Made by a program: the position numbers and the translations under genes. 64,000 bases of DNA from Bacillus sp. SORGH_AS_0510. GTDB lineage: Bacteria > Bacillota > Bacilli > Bacillales > Cytobacillaceae. The stretch lies in NCBI RefSeq assembly GCF_030818775.1, contig NZ_JAUTAU010000001.1:2112001-2176000 (forward strand), in the 5' to 3' direction. The notes below the pieces were generated by a model. That model was not told where the DNA came from, searched no databases, and saw only the letters and a program-made list of their open reading frames with translations. Each line of letters starts with the position of its first letter. The first letter of the stretch is position 1. Positions 45,061 through 53,891 of this stretch are shown here, piece after piece.

Positions 45061-45342
45061 ATGTTTCGATTTTCAATTGCAGGGGAGGATTGGATCCTAC
45101 GATTCTCACCACAAGTTTTTATTGATGCGGCAGAAAAACAGGCCATCTTGATGTCGTTGCTTCATATTGGTGAGGAATTAGCTGATTTTTCTCATGGAAA
45201 TGCGTTTATTATGTTTGCAAAGAAAATTGGTGCCATAGTTTTTGATGTTGAAAGAATTCCCTCCCTTATTTTAACTGTTTCCAATATTATTCCTGAAGAA
45301 AACTGGTATTTACAAGACATACCTTTAAATAAATTAAAGTAG
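45061..45342 (+). CDS. Hypothetical protein, 93 aa
   Basis: I do not recognise it. Soluble, hydrophobic-rich, beginning MFRFSIAGEDWILRFSPQVF, with an acidic HIGEELADFSHGN segment. AGGCGGGG precedes the ATG by 5 bases and a strong terminator follows, so it is probably a real single-gene unit. Confidence 0.6.
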   Translation: MFRFSIAGEDWILRFSPQVFIDAAEKQAILMSLLHIGEELADFSHGNAFIMFAKKIGAIVFDVERIPSLILTVSNIIPEENWYLQDIPLNKLK

Positions 45343-45360
45343 AAATCGTCTAATATTTTT

Positions 45361-45399
45361 AGGGTCGCCTATCACAGGCGACCCTCTTTAAGTTTTTTT
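45361..45399 (+). terminator. Terminator of the 93-aa gene
   Basis: AGGGTCGCCT/AGGCGACCCT, 5-base loop, then CTTTAAGTTTTTTT. Confidence 0.88.
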
Positions 45400-45495
45400 G
45401 TTATAAAAATTTCTCTAGATTTTTCAAACTTTACGGTTAATGAATTTAATGGGAAAATGAAATCATGGATGCTTTGTAAAAAGGGAGCAATTGAA

Positions 45496-47664
45496 ATGAA
45501 ATTAATTATTGCCGAGAAACCTGATCAAGGATCAACATTAGCGTCAATTTTTAAGCATAAAAAGCAAAATGGATTTATTGAAATTTTCCCCAATGATATT
45601 TTTCCAAAAGGTGCTTATGTGACTTGGGCTATTGGACATATTTGTCAATTGGTAGCTCCAGAAAAGTATCAGTCTGGCTGGAAAAAATGGTCATTAGAAA
45701 ATCTGCCAATTATACCTGAGCAATTTGAATATGAAGTAACTAAAGATAAAGCTAAACAATATCAGGTTATCCAAAAACTAATTGAGAATCCGGCAGTAAC
45801 AGAAATTATCCATGCCGGGGATGCAGGGCGTGAAGGCGAACTCATCATTCGTAATATTCTTAGATTAACTAAATGTAAGAAACCGATGAGAAGATTATGG
45901 ATTTCTTCGTTAACAGCAAATGCTATTAAAGACGGATTTAAAAAACTGCTAGAAGAAAAAGATACAAGAAATCTATATTTTGAAGCGTATACAAGAGCAT
46001 GTGCTGATTGGGTAGTTGGTATGAATGCATCAAGACTATACAGTTTGTTACTTCAAAAACAGGGTTTTTCTGATGTTTTTTCCGTTGGAAGAGTGCAAAC
46101 GCCAACGTTGGCCTTAATAGTGAAAAGAGAATTAGAAATAGAGAATTTTAAATCTGAACCATTTTGGGAGGTTCTTGCTCACTTTAAAGTCAATGGTAAG
46201 AAATATAGTGGCAAATGGCAAAATGACGGAGAAACAAGAGTGAAAACAAAAGAATTAGCTGAAAAAGTAGCCGCATTTTGTCGAGAAAAACCTGCTGAGG
46301 TTAGTGAAGTACAATCAGAGAAAAAGGAATTTTTGCCACCTTTACTATATAATTTATCTGCACTTCAAGCAGAAGCAAATAAACGTTTTAAATTTTCGCC
46401 TAAAAAAACACTAGATATCATGCAAAAGCTCTACCAAAAAGGAAATGTTTCCTATCCACGCTCAGACTCTCGGTATGTAACCAAAGAAGAAGCCATTACT
46501 TTCCCGGATATACTGAAAAAATTAAGTCATATTAAAGACTATGCTGCTTTTTTTCCATTACCCAATCAATCCATAATTGAAAATAAGCGATATGTAAATG
46601 AAAAAAAGGTTACGGATCACTACGCAATTATTCCAACAGAACAAATACCCAATGTAGAAAAACTAAGCCCAGATGAGCGGAAAATCTATGATTTAGTGGT
46701 TACTAGCTTAATTGCGGCACACTATAATAAATCGATTGCTGAATATACGACGGTGACCACTTTAGTAGATGGAAGGGCTGCATTTATTTCAAAAGGGAAA
46801 GTTCAAATAGAAGAAGGTTGGAAAAAGGTAATAAAATCAAAAGATCGGGAAGATGAACCTGCACTCCCGTCTTTGATAAAAGGAGAACAAGGAATAACTG
46901 AGAAGGTAGAAGTGAAAGAAAGTCAAACACAGCCACCAAAGAGATATACGGAAGGGCAACTGATTACGTTAATGAAAACGGCTGGTAGGCATATAGATGA
47001 TAAGGAGCTTGAGAAAGTATTATCAAAAACGGAAGGCCTTGGAACAGAGGCCACAAGAGCAGGCATTATTACTATGCTAAAGGATCGATTATACATTGAA
47101 GTAAAAAAGAACGTAGTGTACGCAACTGCAAAGGCAAAAATATTAATCGATGCTATTGGTTCAGAAATCCTTGCATCACCGGAAATGACTGCTAAATGGG
47201 AGCAGAAGTTAAAAGAAATTTCTGAAGGCTCGGCTGTACCGAAGCAATTTATGGATCAAACAAAGAAGATGGTTATACATTTAATTTCATCTAGTCTAGA
47301 GCAGGAACAAAAGTGGTCCTTTTCGGATGACCTACGCGATCAATTTACTCCTGGAAAACAAAAAAACAAAAGGCAAACTTATACGAAACTTGGAACTTGT
47401 AAAAAATGTGATGGATCTATAGTTGATAAGGGAAGCTTTTACGGATGTTCTAATTATCAAAAAAACCAATGCAATTTTACCATCTCGAAAAAGATTCTTG
47501 GGAAAACAATAACACAAAAAAATATTAAACTTCTCCTTTCAGAAGGGAAAACTGAGCTGATAGATGGTTTTAAAAATAAAGACAAAACCTTTAATGCTAG
47601 GCTTTTTCTTGATGAGAAGGAGAGTAAAATAAGATTTTTGTTTAACGAACCAGTACCAAAATAA
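45496..47664 (+). CDS. topB: DNA topoisomerase III (type IA)
   Basis: 722 aa. Toprim domain begins KLIIAEKPDQGSTLA and contains HAGDAGREGELI. The active-site Tyr is in VSYPRSDSRYV near residue 320. GTEATRAGII belongs to the cleavage core. A C-terminal zinc-ribbon-like module (CKKCDG, then GCSNYQKNQC) may bind DNA. Decatenates DNA and resolves recombination intermediates. ATG 45496 follows AAGGGAG; the upstream frame is not used. Confidence 0.94.
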   Translation: MKLIIAEKPDQGSTLASIFKHKKQNGFIEIFPNDIFPKGAYVTWAIGHICQLVAPEKYQSGWKKWSLENLPIIPEQFEYEVTKDKAKQYQVIQKLIENPAVTEIIHAGDAGREGELIIRNILRLTKCKKPMRRLWISSLTANAIKDGFKKLLEEKDTRNLYFEAYTRACADWVVGMNASRLYSLLLQKQGFSDVFSVGRVQTPTLALIVKRELEIENFKSEPFWEVLAHFKVNGKKYSGKWQNDGETRVKTKELAEKVAAFCREKPAEVSEVQSEKKEFLPPLLYNLSALQAEANKRFKFSPKKTLDIMQKLYQKGNVSYPRSDSRYVTKEEAITFPDILKKLSHIKDYAAFFPLPNQSIIENKRYVNEKKVTDHYAIIPTEQIPNVEKLSPDERKIYDLVVTSLIAAHYNKSIAEYTTVTTLVDGRAAFISKGKVQIEEGWKKVIKSKDREDEPALPSLIKGEQGITEKVEVKESQTQPPKRYTEGQLITLMKTAGRHIDDKELEKVLSKTEGLGTEATRAGIITMLKDRLYIEVKKNVVYATAKAKILIDAIGSEILASPEMTAKWEQKLKEISEGSAVPKQFMDQTKKMVIHLISSSLEQEQKWSFSDDLRDQFTPGKQKNKRQTYTKLGTCKKCDGSIVDKGSFYGCSNYQKNQCNFTISKKILGKTITQKNIKLLLSEGKTELIDGFKNKDKTFNARLFLDEKESKIRFLFNEPVPK

Positions 47665-47757
47665 TACAAGATTGTTTTATTTAAGTGATAAAGAACCTTG
47701 TCACTTAATTTTTTCTATAGTAAACTTTTAATGATTCTTATCAATGGAGGGTACGGG

Positions 47758-48183
47758 ATGCCAACACCTAGTATGGAAGATTATATCGAACAAATATATA
47801 TATTAATTGAAGAAAAAGGATACGCTCGGGTATCGGATATTGCCGAAGCGCTGTCTGTACATCCCTCCTCAGTAACAAAAATGGTACAAAAATTAGATAA
47901 AGATGAATATTTAGTCTATGAAAAGTATCGAGGTCTTAGATTGACCACTAAAGGTAATAAAATAGGCAAGCGCCTAGTTTTTAGACATGAATTACTTGAA
48001 CAATTCTTAAAAATTATAGGTGTTAAAGACGAGAATATATATGTGGATGTTGAAGGAATTGAACACCATTTGAGTTGGGATTCCATTGACCGAATCGGGG
48101 ATCTGGTTCAATTTTTTGAGGAAGACCAGTGCAGAGTGGAAGCATTAAAAGAAATCCAAAAACAAAATGAACAAGCTGATTAA
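47758..48183 (+). CDS. mntR: Manganese-responsive regulator MntR
   Basis: 141 aa DtxR-family repressor of Mn uptake. Mn ligands D8 and E11 in MEDYIEQ, and the later FRHELLE His and GIEHHLSWD Glu/His set are present; winged HTH is [20 protein letters not shown]. The SH3-like domain of DtxR is absent, as in MntR. ATG 47758 after GGAGGG. No mntH or mntABC lies nearby. Confidence 0.95.
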   Translation: MPTPSMEDYIEQIYILIEEKGYARVSDIAEALSVHPSSVTKMVQKLDKDEYLVYEKYRGLRLTTKGNKIGKRLVFRHELLEQFLKIIGVKDENIYVDVEGIEHHLSWDSIDRIGDLVQFFEEDQCRVEALKEIQKQNEQAD

Positions 48184-48184
48184 A

Positions 48185-48218
48185 GAAGAGGTTGACTCAT
48201 AATGGGTCAACCTCTTTT
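48185..48218 (+). terminator. Terminator of mntR
   Basis: AAGAGGTTGAC/GTCAACCTCTT then TTG; good stem, short T run. Confidence 0.8.
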
Positions 48219-48239
48219 GACAACAAGAATGTATAAAAA

Positions 48240-48448
48240 TCTGACTTCGAGAATTGTCCAGCTCCAGCGCCTAGCCAGTTCTCATCCTGAATATTCTTCC
48301 TTGAGTATCTTGTAACAATCATGGCTTGATAAAGCGATGATTGTTACAGCGCGGGTCAAATAACCTTCGGCAATAAAAGTCAAAAGGCGGACTTTTCTTG
48401 CCGAAGAACATTTGCCTGTCGGGGCTGACCAAGGCGCTTAAGCTTTTC
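48240..48448 (+). repeat. 210-bp structured extragenic repeat, copy B
   Basis: Same orientation as copy A at 30298, about 90% identical. The hairpin TGTAACAATCAT/ATGATTGTTACA is kept, and the second stem is CTTCGGCAA/TTGCCGAAG (48365-48406) where copy A has CTTCTGC/GCAGAAG: a compensated pair change. It fills the space between mntR and a convergent gene and ends at that gene's stop codon, as copy A does. Confidence 0.88.
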
Positions 48449-48661
48449 TTAGAATAAATCTGGATAATGGTCAAAGGACTGATCGTTATCGGGTAGCAAG
48501 GAAATTTTTCCTTCCGAATCCTCGATGGCTTGTATCCCTTGTATTAAACCATTTTCAGCTTCCACCAAAGCTTTTCGATAGGAAATAATACGTCCCTCAG
48601 ATGTCACAAAGCTGATGATTTCGCCTAAATGATTTCTGTGAAGTGCAACAATCGATTCCAC
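48449..48661 (-). CDS. DUF3892-type small protein (70 aa)
   Basis: MESIVALHRNHLGEIISFVT then EGRIISYRKALVEAENGLIQ is the DUF3892 pattern (short strands with an N-x-x-G-x-I-x-x-F motif). GTG 48661 is chosen, 8 bases after AAGGGGG; the longer open frame upstream reads through a terminator and metA. Acidic C-terminus. Function unknown. Confidence 0.72.
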   Translation of the reverse strand: MESIVALHRNHLGEIISFVTSEGRIISYRKALVEAENGLIQGIQAIEDSEGKISLLPDNDQSFDHYPDLF

Positions 48662-48730
48662 AAGAATTTCCCCCTTCCGCACTATTGTTTCTAAAAAATA
48701 GGAATAATAAACTCTAATTAAAGATAAATG

Positions 48731-48766
48731 AAAAAACCAGGACTGGATATTTTCCAGTCCTGGTTT
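48731..48766 (-). terminator. Terminator of metA
   Basis: AAACCAGGACTGGA and TCCAGTCCTGGTTT arms, T6 on the minus strand. Confidence 0.9.
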
Positions 48767-48779
48767 GATGTTTTGACTT

Positions 48780-49689
48780 CTATTCCCATGAATATGGAGT
48801 TTCTTGATAAACATAATAATTAAGCCAATTCGAAAAAAATAAATGACCATGTGACCTCCAGCGGTTGATTGGCGGCTGTGTCGGATCGTTGTTAGGAAAA
48901 TAGTTTTCTGGCATATGTATCTCAAGCCCTTTGTTAAGATCTCTAGAATATTCCTGTGCTAAGGAATCAGATTCATATTCTAAATGACCAGTTATCATTA
49001 CTTGCTTTCTATCACATGATGCGATTAATAATGCACCAGCATTTTCTGAAGCAGCCAGTAACTTTAATTTAGGATTATTTTTAATTGCTTCAATTGATAC
49101 ATCTGTGTAACGAGAATGGGGAGCATAAAAAATATCATCGAATCCACGTAATAAAATGTCATTTTGCTCAAAAATTTGGTGTGCATAAATGCCTGAGCAT
49201 TTTCGTTCCAGTTCAAATTTACCAATTTCATAATGATAATAAAGTGCTGCCTGTGCTCCCCAGCAAATATGTAGGGTTGAAGTGACATTTTTGTTGGTCC
49301 ATTCCATAATTTCCTTTAGTTCAGGCCAGTACTTTACTTGATCAAATTCTAAAAGTTCCACAGGAGCACCTGTAATGATCATACCATCAAACTTTTGATT
49401 TTTTATTTTGAGAGAAAGTAGTATAAAACTGTTCTAAATGTTGTTTACTGGTATGGGTTGATTCATAAGAAATTGTTTTTAAAAAATTTACGTTAATCTG
49501 TAATGGAGTATTTCCAAGTAATCGTAAAAGCTGTGTCTCCGCTCTTTCTTTTTCGGGCATCAGATTTAATATGAGAATATTTAATGGCCGGATATCCTGA
49601 GTGGTTGCACGTTCGTTATCCATGATGAAAATATTCTCCTGCTCGAGGACCTCTCGTGCAGGTAAGAGCTTTGGAATGTTAATAGGCAA
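48780..49689 (-). pseudogene. metA: Homoserine O-acetyltransferase (MetA), single frameshift
   Basis: First step of methionine synthesis from homoserine. The N-terminal 92 or so residues ([20 protein letters not shown] onward) are in one frame to about 49410; the rest, from [16 protein letters not shown], is in another. Removing one A from either the A4 or A6 run (49399-49409) gives one protein of about 302 aa. Catalytic Cys in [12 protein letters not shown], His-Glu in [11 protein letters not shown] start after AAGGGGATG. No T-box or S-box leader is visible in the 234 bases upstream. The assembly or the gene is broken here. Confidence 0.9.
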
Positions 49690-49923
49690 GTGACCATCCC
49701 CTTTTTATTATAGTCCATTTGTACTTTTATACGTAATCCATTAATACAACGGTATGTAACACATGTCAATGAATATTTGAAAAATTCGATATTTAAATTA
49801 TAAACATTATTATAATTTCAGAAAAGATAATATTTTGTTCATAAAATCATATCGGAATGAAACCCCTTATTTGATACAATGAGAGGGTAGTCTTAAACAA
49901 TTTGTTGAATGCGGGGGATTAAT

Positions 49924-51609
49924 TTGGTTATGACAAAAGTAAAGTCAGACATTGAAATTGCACAAGAATCAAAAATGAAGCCGATTGTTGAAATCGCTGA
50001 AAAAATTGGTTTAGTAGAAGATGATCTTGAACTCTACGGAAAATATAAAGCAAAAATCTCCAACGAAGCACTATCCAAGATAAAAACGAAAGAAAACGGT
50101 AAAATCATCCTTGTTACTTCGATTAATCCAACGCCTGCAGGAGAAGGAAAATCGACGGTTACTGTGGGATTAGGGGATGCATTCAACCGCATTGGAAAAA
50201 AAGCAATGATTGCGATGCGAGAGCCTTCTTTAGGACCTACCATGGGAATTAAAGGAGGAGCGACGGGTGGAGGATTTTCTCAAGTACTACCAATGGAAGA
50301 TATTAACCTTCACTTTACAGGAGATTTACATGCGATTACGACTGCAAACAATGCCCTCGCAGCATTAATCGATAACCATATTCAACAGGGGAATGAATTA
50401 AAAATTGATCAGCGTCGTATTGTTTGGAAACGGGCTGTTGATTTAAATGATCGTGCCTTAAGGAAAGTAATTATTGGGCTAGGGGGACCGCTTCAAGGTG
50501 TTCCTCGTGAAGATGGTTTTGATATTACTGTAGCCTCTGAGATTATGGCAGTATTATGTTTAGCAACTGATTTAAAGGACTTAAAATTACGATTATCAAA
50601 GATGGTCGTTGCCTATAATTACAATAAGGAACCTGTTACAGTGGGTGACCTAGGGGTTGAAGGTGCATTAACTTTGTTATTAAAAGAGGCGATTAAGCCC
50701 AATTTAGTTCAAACGATTGAACATACCCCAGCGTTGATTCATGGCGGGCCATTTGCTAATATTGCACACGGTTGTAACAGTGTGATTGCTACTACTGCAG
50801 CAGCCAAGTTAGCTGACTATGTCATCACAGAAGGCGGTTTCGGGGCTGATTTAGGAGCGGAAAAATTCCTACATATTAAATCAAGAAGTGCTGGAATTAA
50901 ACCAGAGGCTGTTGTTATCGTTGCAACTATTCGTGCTCTGAAAATGCATGGAGGAGTTGAGAAAACGGAACTAGCTAAAGAGAATGTGGCTTCATTAACA
51001 CTTGGATTTGCTAATCTCCAAAAGCACATTGAGACTATAAAAAGTTTTGGATTACCAGTTGTCGTTGCCATTAATAAATTTATCACTGACACCGAGTTAG
51101 AGGTAAAAACATTATTAGAATGGTGCGAAAGAGAAAATGTTGCGGTAGCATTAACTGAAGTTTGGGAAAAGGGTGGAGAAGGCGGAGTAGAGCTTGCTAA
51201 AAAGCTTCTGTCCGTCATTGAACACCAAGAGAACAATTTCCATCCTTTATATGACTTGTCTGATCCTCTTGAACAAAAGGTAAGAACTATTGTTCAAAAA
51301 GTTTACGGAGGCAAGGACGTAGAGTTTTCCCAAAAAGCCAAAAAACAGTTGCTGGATTTTGATAAGTTCGGTTGGTCCAACCTTGCTATTTGTATGGCTA
51401 AATCACAATATTCATTATCTGATGATCCTACAAAGCTTGGAAGACCAACAGACTTTACCGTTACGGTAAGAGAATTTAAACCATCAATTGGGGCTGGATT
51501 TATTGTTGCGTTGACAGGAGAGGTAATGACCATGCCTGGACTACCTAAAAAACCAGCTGCATTAAATATGGATGTTGATGAAAACGGAAAGGCACTAGGG
51601 CTTTTCTAA
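49924..51609 (+). CDS. fhs: Formate--tetrahydrofolate ligase
   Basis: Makes 10-formyl-THF from formate, THF and ATP. About 561 aa, full length. P-loop [14 protein letters not shown], the [20 protein letters not shown] loop, [10 protein letters not shown] and the C-terminal [16 protein letters not shown] are family signatures. TTG 49924 is 6 bases from GGGGG; ATG 49930 is the alternative. B. subtilis lacks fhs, so this is extra one-carbon capacity. Confidence 0.95.
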   Translation: MVMTKVKSDIEIAQESKMKPIVEIAEKIGLVEDDLELYGKYKAKISNEALSKIKTKENGKIILVTSINPTPAGEGKSTVTVGLGDAFNRIGKKAMIAMREPSLGPTMGIKGGATGGGFSQVLPMEDINLHFTGDLHAITTANNALAALIDNHIQQGNELKIDQRRIVWKRAVDLNDRALRKVIIGLGGPLQGVPREDGFDITVASEIMAVLCLATDLKDLKLRLSKMVVAYNYNKEPVTVGDLGVEGALTLLLKEAIKPNLVQTIEHTPALIHGGPFANIAHGCNSVIATTAAAKLADYVITEGGFGADLGAEKFLHIKSRSAGIKPEAVVIVATIRALKMHGGVEKTELAKENVASLTLGFANLQKHIETIKSFGLPVVVAINKFITDTELEVKTLLEWCERENVAVALTEVWEKGGEGGVELAKKLLSVIEHQENNFHPLYDLSDPLEQKVRTIVQKVYGGKDVEFSQKAKKQLLDFDKFGWSNLAICMAKSQYSLSDDPTKLGRPTDFTVTVREFKPSIGAGFIVALTGEVMTMPGLPKKPAALNMDVDENGKALGLF

Positions 51610-51626
51610 AAGGAGTCGAAACATAG

Positions 51627-52160
51627 ATGTTTGATCCAACAGCCTTTGATAATATGAAGGTAATTATTGAAGGCGCATTATATGATAGGGACCTTGATGG
51701 AGAGATCATTATAACTGATCGTAATGACATGATCAACATGGCCAAAATGTCCCGTCATTTTAATATTTGCTTTTCCTTTCCTCATGTAAAGGGAAAAGAG
51801 GTCTCAGCGAAAATGGAATTGGAGTCAATGCTTGTGCATTTATCATCAGAGCTTATTCCAGGCTCAGAAACGAAACACCTTACCGGATGTTTCGTAAAGC
51901 CTTATTTTACTTTTGAAGTAGAGGAAACTGAACTAGATTACTTGAGACTTCATACTATTTTCAGTGAATTATGGGGCACTTCTCGGAAAATTACTCTCTC
52001 CATTCAACAACAGCCACTAAACCCTAATAGTAAGAAAACGGGGAGTATTACAGTGGACTTTGAGCGAATAATAACAGAAGATCAGATGGATGATTTAGTT
52101 GAAATGATAGATGTAATGATTACCACACTACAAAAAATAACCGATTATCTAACTAAATAG
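51627..52160 (+). CDS. Conserved hypothetical protein, 177 aa
   Basis: I do not recognise it. Soluble alpha/beta protein starting MFDPTAFDNMKVIIEGALYD, with an FSFPHVKGKEVSAKMELESM segment and a helical C-terminus. AAAGGAG 9 bases before ATG; 17 bases after fhs, so co-transcribed. Link with one-carbon metabolism is only by position. Confidence 0.65.
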   Translation: MFDPTAFDNMKVIIEGALYDRDLDGEIIITDRNDMINMAKMSRHFNICFSFPHVKGKEVSAKMELESMLVHLSSELIPGSETKHLTGCFVKPYFTFEVEETELDYLRLHTIFSELWGTSRKITLSIQQQPLNPNSKKTGSITVDFERIITEDQMDDLVEMIDVMITTLQKITDYLTK

Positions 52161-52175
52161 GAAGAAATTCAAAAT

Positions 52176-52206
52176 AAGGCTGTCTCAATTGAGACAGCCC
52201 TTTTTT
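52176..52206 (+). terminator. Terminator of the fhs unit
   Basis: GGCTGTCTCAA/TTGAGACAGCC perfect stem then CTTTTTT. Confidence 0.9.
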
Positions 52207-52296
52207 GTTTTAAATATTTACAATATTCAAATTTAAAGGTACGATATCATTACCTAGATAATATGACCTCATACTAATTTTTAAGGGGAGATCACA

Positions 52297-53145
52297 TTGG
52301 TCAAAACGGCTTGGGTAACTGATAGTACTGCATTTTTAGATGAAGAATGTAAAAATCATCCAGATTTATATACAATCCCACTAAATATAATGCTAGACGG
52401 GGAGGAATATTCAGATGGCATTGACTTATCTCCATCTGAATTGTTTGAGCGATTAAAGCATTTGAACTCTCCTCCTAAAACTTCACAGCCTTCTGTTGGT
52501 GCGTTTCAAGAATTATATGAGCGGCTTGCAAAAGACTATGACCAAATTGTAACGGTTCTTCTATCTGGTAAACTTAGTGGAACAGTTTCTTCGAGTGAGC
52601 AGGCAGCAAAGCTTGTTGATATCCCTGTAATCACTTTTGATTCAAAAATACTGACCTATCCAATGACTGCCATACTAAAAGAGGGAATGAAACTTCTTAA
52701 TAGCGGCAACACCCTAGAAGCAGTTCTTGATCGGATGGAAAAGATAAGGGATACCAATGAGACTTATGTCCTTGTTGGTAGTTTAGAACAGCTTCACCGC
52801 GGCGGAAGGATGAATGGAGTACAATTTTTCTTAGGTAGTTTGCTAAATGTTAAACCCATCATCTCAATTGAAGATGGAGTACTACATGCAAAGGAAAAAG
52901 TACGAAGTGAGAAAAAGGCTAAAGAAAAAATCCTTGATTATTTGAGGGCATCTCACGAAAAGTATCAATTCAGAGAAGTTTATATATTATACGGTTTACA
53001 TGAAGATCAGGCAATTAGTTGGAAGGCTGAGTTAGAGCAACAGTTTCCGTCATTAACAGTGATTTGTTGTCCATTAGGTGCTGTTATTGGCGTGCATGCC
53101 GGAGAAAATACACTTGGAATAAGCTGGCATAATGCATTGATATAA
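52297..53145 (+). CDS. DegV family fatty-acid-binding protein
   Basis: 282 aa, FakB/DegV type. VTDSTAFLDEECKNHPDLY, then PLNIMLDGEEYSDGIDLSP, TSQPSVGAF and the conserved SLEQLHRGGRMN and CPLGAVIGVHAG motifs that line the fatty-acid pocket. Such proteins present fatty acids to the kinase FakA. TTG start after AAGGGGAG. Not DegV itself by position. Confidence 0.9.
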   Translation: MVKTAWVTDSTAFLDEECKNHPDLYTIPLNIMLDGEEYSDGIDLSPSELFERLKHLNSPPKTSQPSVGAFQELYERLAKDYDQIVTVLLSGKLSGTVSSSEQAAKLVDIPVITFDSKILTYPMTAILKEGMKLLNSGNTLEAVLDRMEKIRDTNETYVLVGSLEQLHRGGRMNGVQFFLGSLLNVKPIISIEDGVLHAKEKVRSEKKAKEKILDYLRASHEKYQFREVYILYGLHEDQAISWKAELEQQFPSLTVICCPLGAVIGVHAGENTLGISWHNALI

Positions 53146-53175
53146 ATTGTAAGAATAGTTTTGAAAAGTAACTCC

Positions 53176-53196
53176 TAACCCTAGGGGTTATTTTTT
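53176..53196 (+). terminator. Short terminator of the degV-like gene
   Basis: TAACCC/GGGTTA with a 3-base loop and T6. Confidence 0.75.
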
Positions 53197-53243
53197 CGCC
53201 ATTTTTCGTGGTAAAATAGCTAGGGTGAAAGTAGGTGCCGATG

Positions 53244-53891
53244 ATGAAAAAACAAATCATAGAGAAAACAGAAGCATTTGTTCGAAATGAATTAGGAGAC
53301 GATGCTACCGGTCATGATTGGTTCCATGTAAATCGTGTTCGAATGAATGCTTTACATATTTGCAAGGAGGAAAAAAAGGGAGATCCATTTATAATTGAAA
53401 TTGCTGCCCTTCTTCATGATATACCAGATGAAAAACTAAATGAAACTGTCGAAAAAGGAAAAGCGAAACTGGATACATTTCTTCAAACGATTATGCTTTC
53501 TAATGAAGAACAGTCGCATATTATCCAAATCATCAACTCGATTTCCTATAAAGGCGGCAGAAAAAAAGAACTTGAGTCTGTTGAAGCAAAAATTGTCCAA
53601 GATGCTGACCGCTTAGATGCAATTGGGGCAATCGGTATAGCAAGGACATTTGCTTACGGAGGAAAAAAAGGTCAACTAATATATGACCCAAACATTCAAG
53701 TTAGAAAAGAAATGAGCGAGATAGAATATCGCAAAGGAAAATCGACCAGCATTCATCATTTTTATGAAAAACTGTTAAAATTAAAGGATTTGTTAAATAC
53801 TGATGTTGCTAAAAGGATGGCAGAATCCCGTCACCAATCGATGGTCCTGTTTTTAGAGCAATTTTACCGAGAGTGGGAGGGACAAGAATGA
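53244..53891 (+). CDS. ypgQ: HD-domain pyrophosphohydrolase YpgQ
   Basis: 215 aa. Metal ligands of the HD fold: His in GHDWFHVNRVR, HD in AALLHDIPDE, Asp in VQDADRLDAIGAIG. Homologues hydrolyse (d)NTPs to NMP and pyrophosphate. ATG 53244 is 6 bases after AGGTG; ATG 53241 and GTG 53235 are closer. yfmR begins in its stop (ATGA). In B. subtilis ypgQ adjoins ypgR; here yfmR is inserted between them. Confidence 0.9.
   Translation: MKKQIIEKTEAFVRNELGDDATGHDWFHVNRVRMNALHICKEEKKGDPFIIEIAALLHDIPDEKLNETVEKGKAKLDTFLQTIMLSNEEQSHIIQIINSISYKGGRKKELESVEAKIVQDADRLDAIGAIGIARTFAYGGKKGQLIYDPNIQVRKEMSEIEYRKGKSTSIHHFYEKLLKLKDLLNTDVAKRMAESRHQSMVLFLEQFYREWEGQE

Noticed and set aside
48662..48925. N-terminal extension of the DUF3892 gene into metA
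   Set aside because: It crosses the metA terminator and the metA C-terminus; the GTG at 48661 has a proper ribosome site.
49690..49923. S-box or T-box leader for metA, or a THF riboswitch for fhs
   Set aside because: The space is short, and I could not find conserved core motifs or an antiterminator-type structure.
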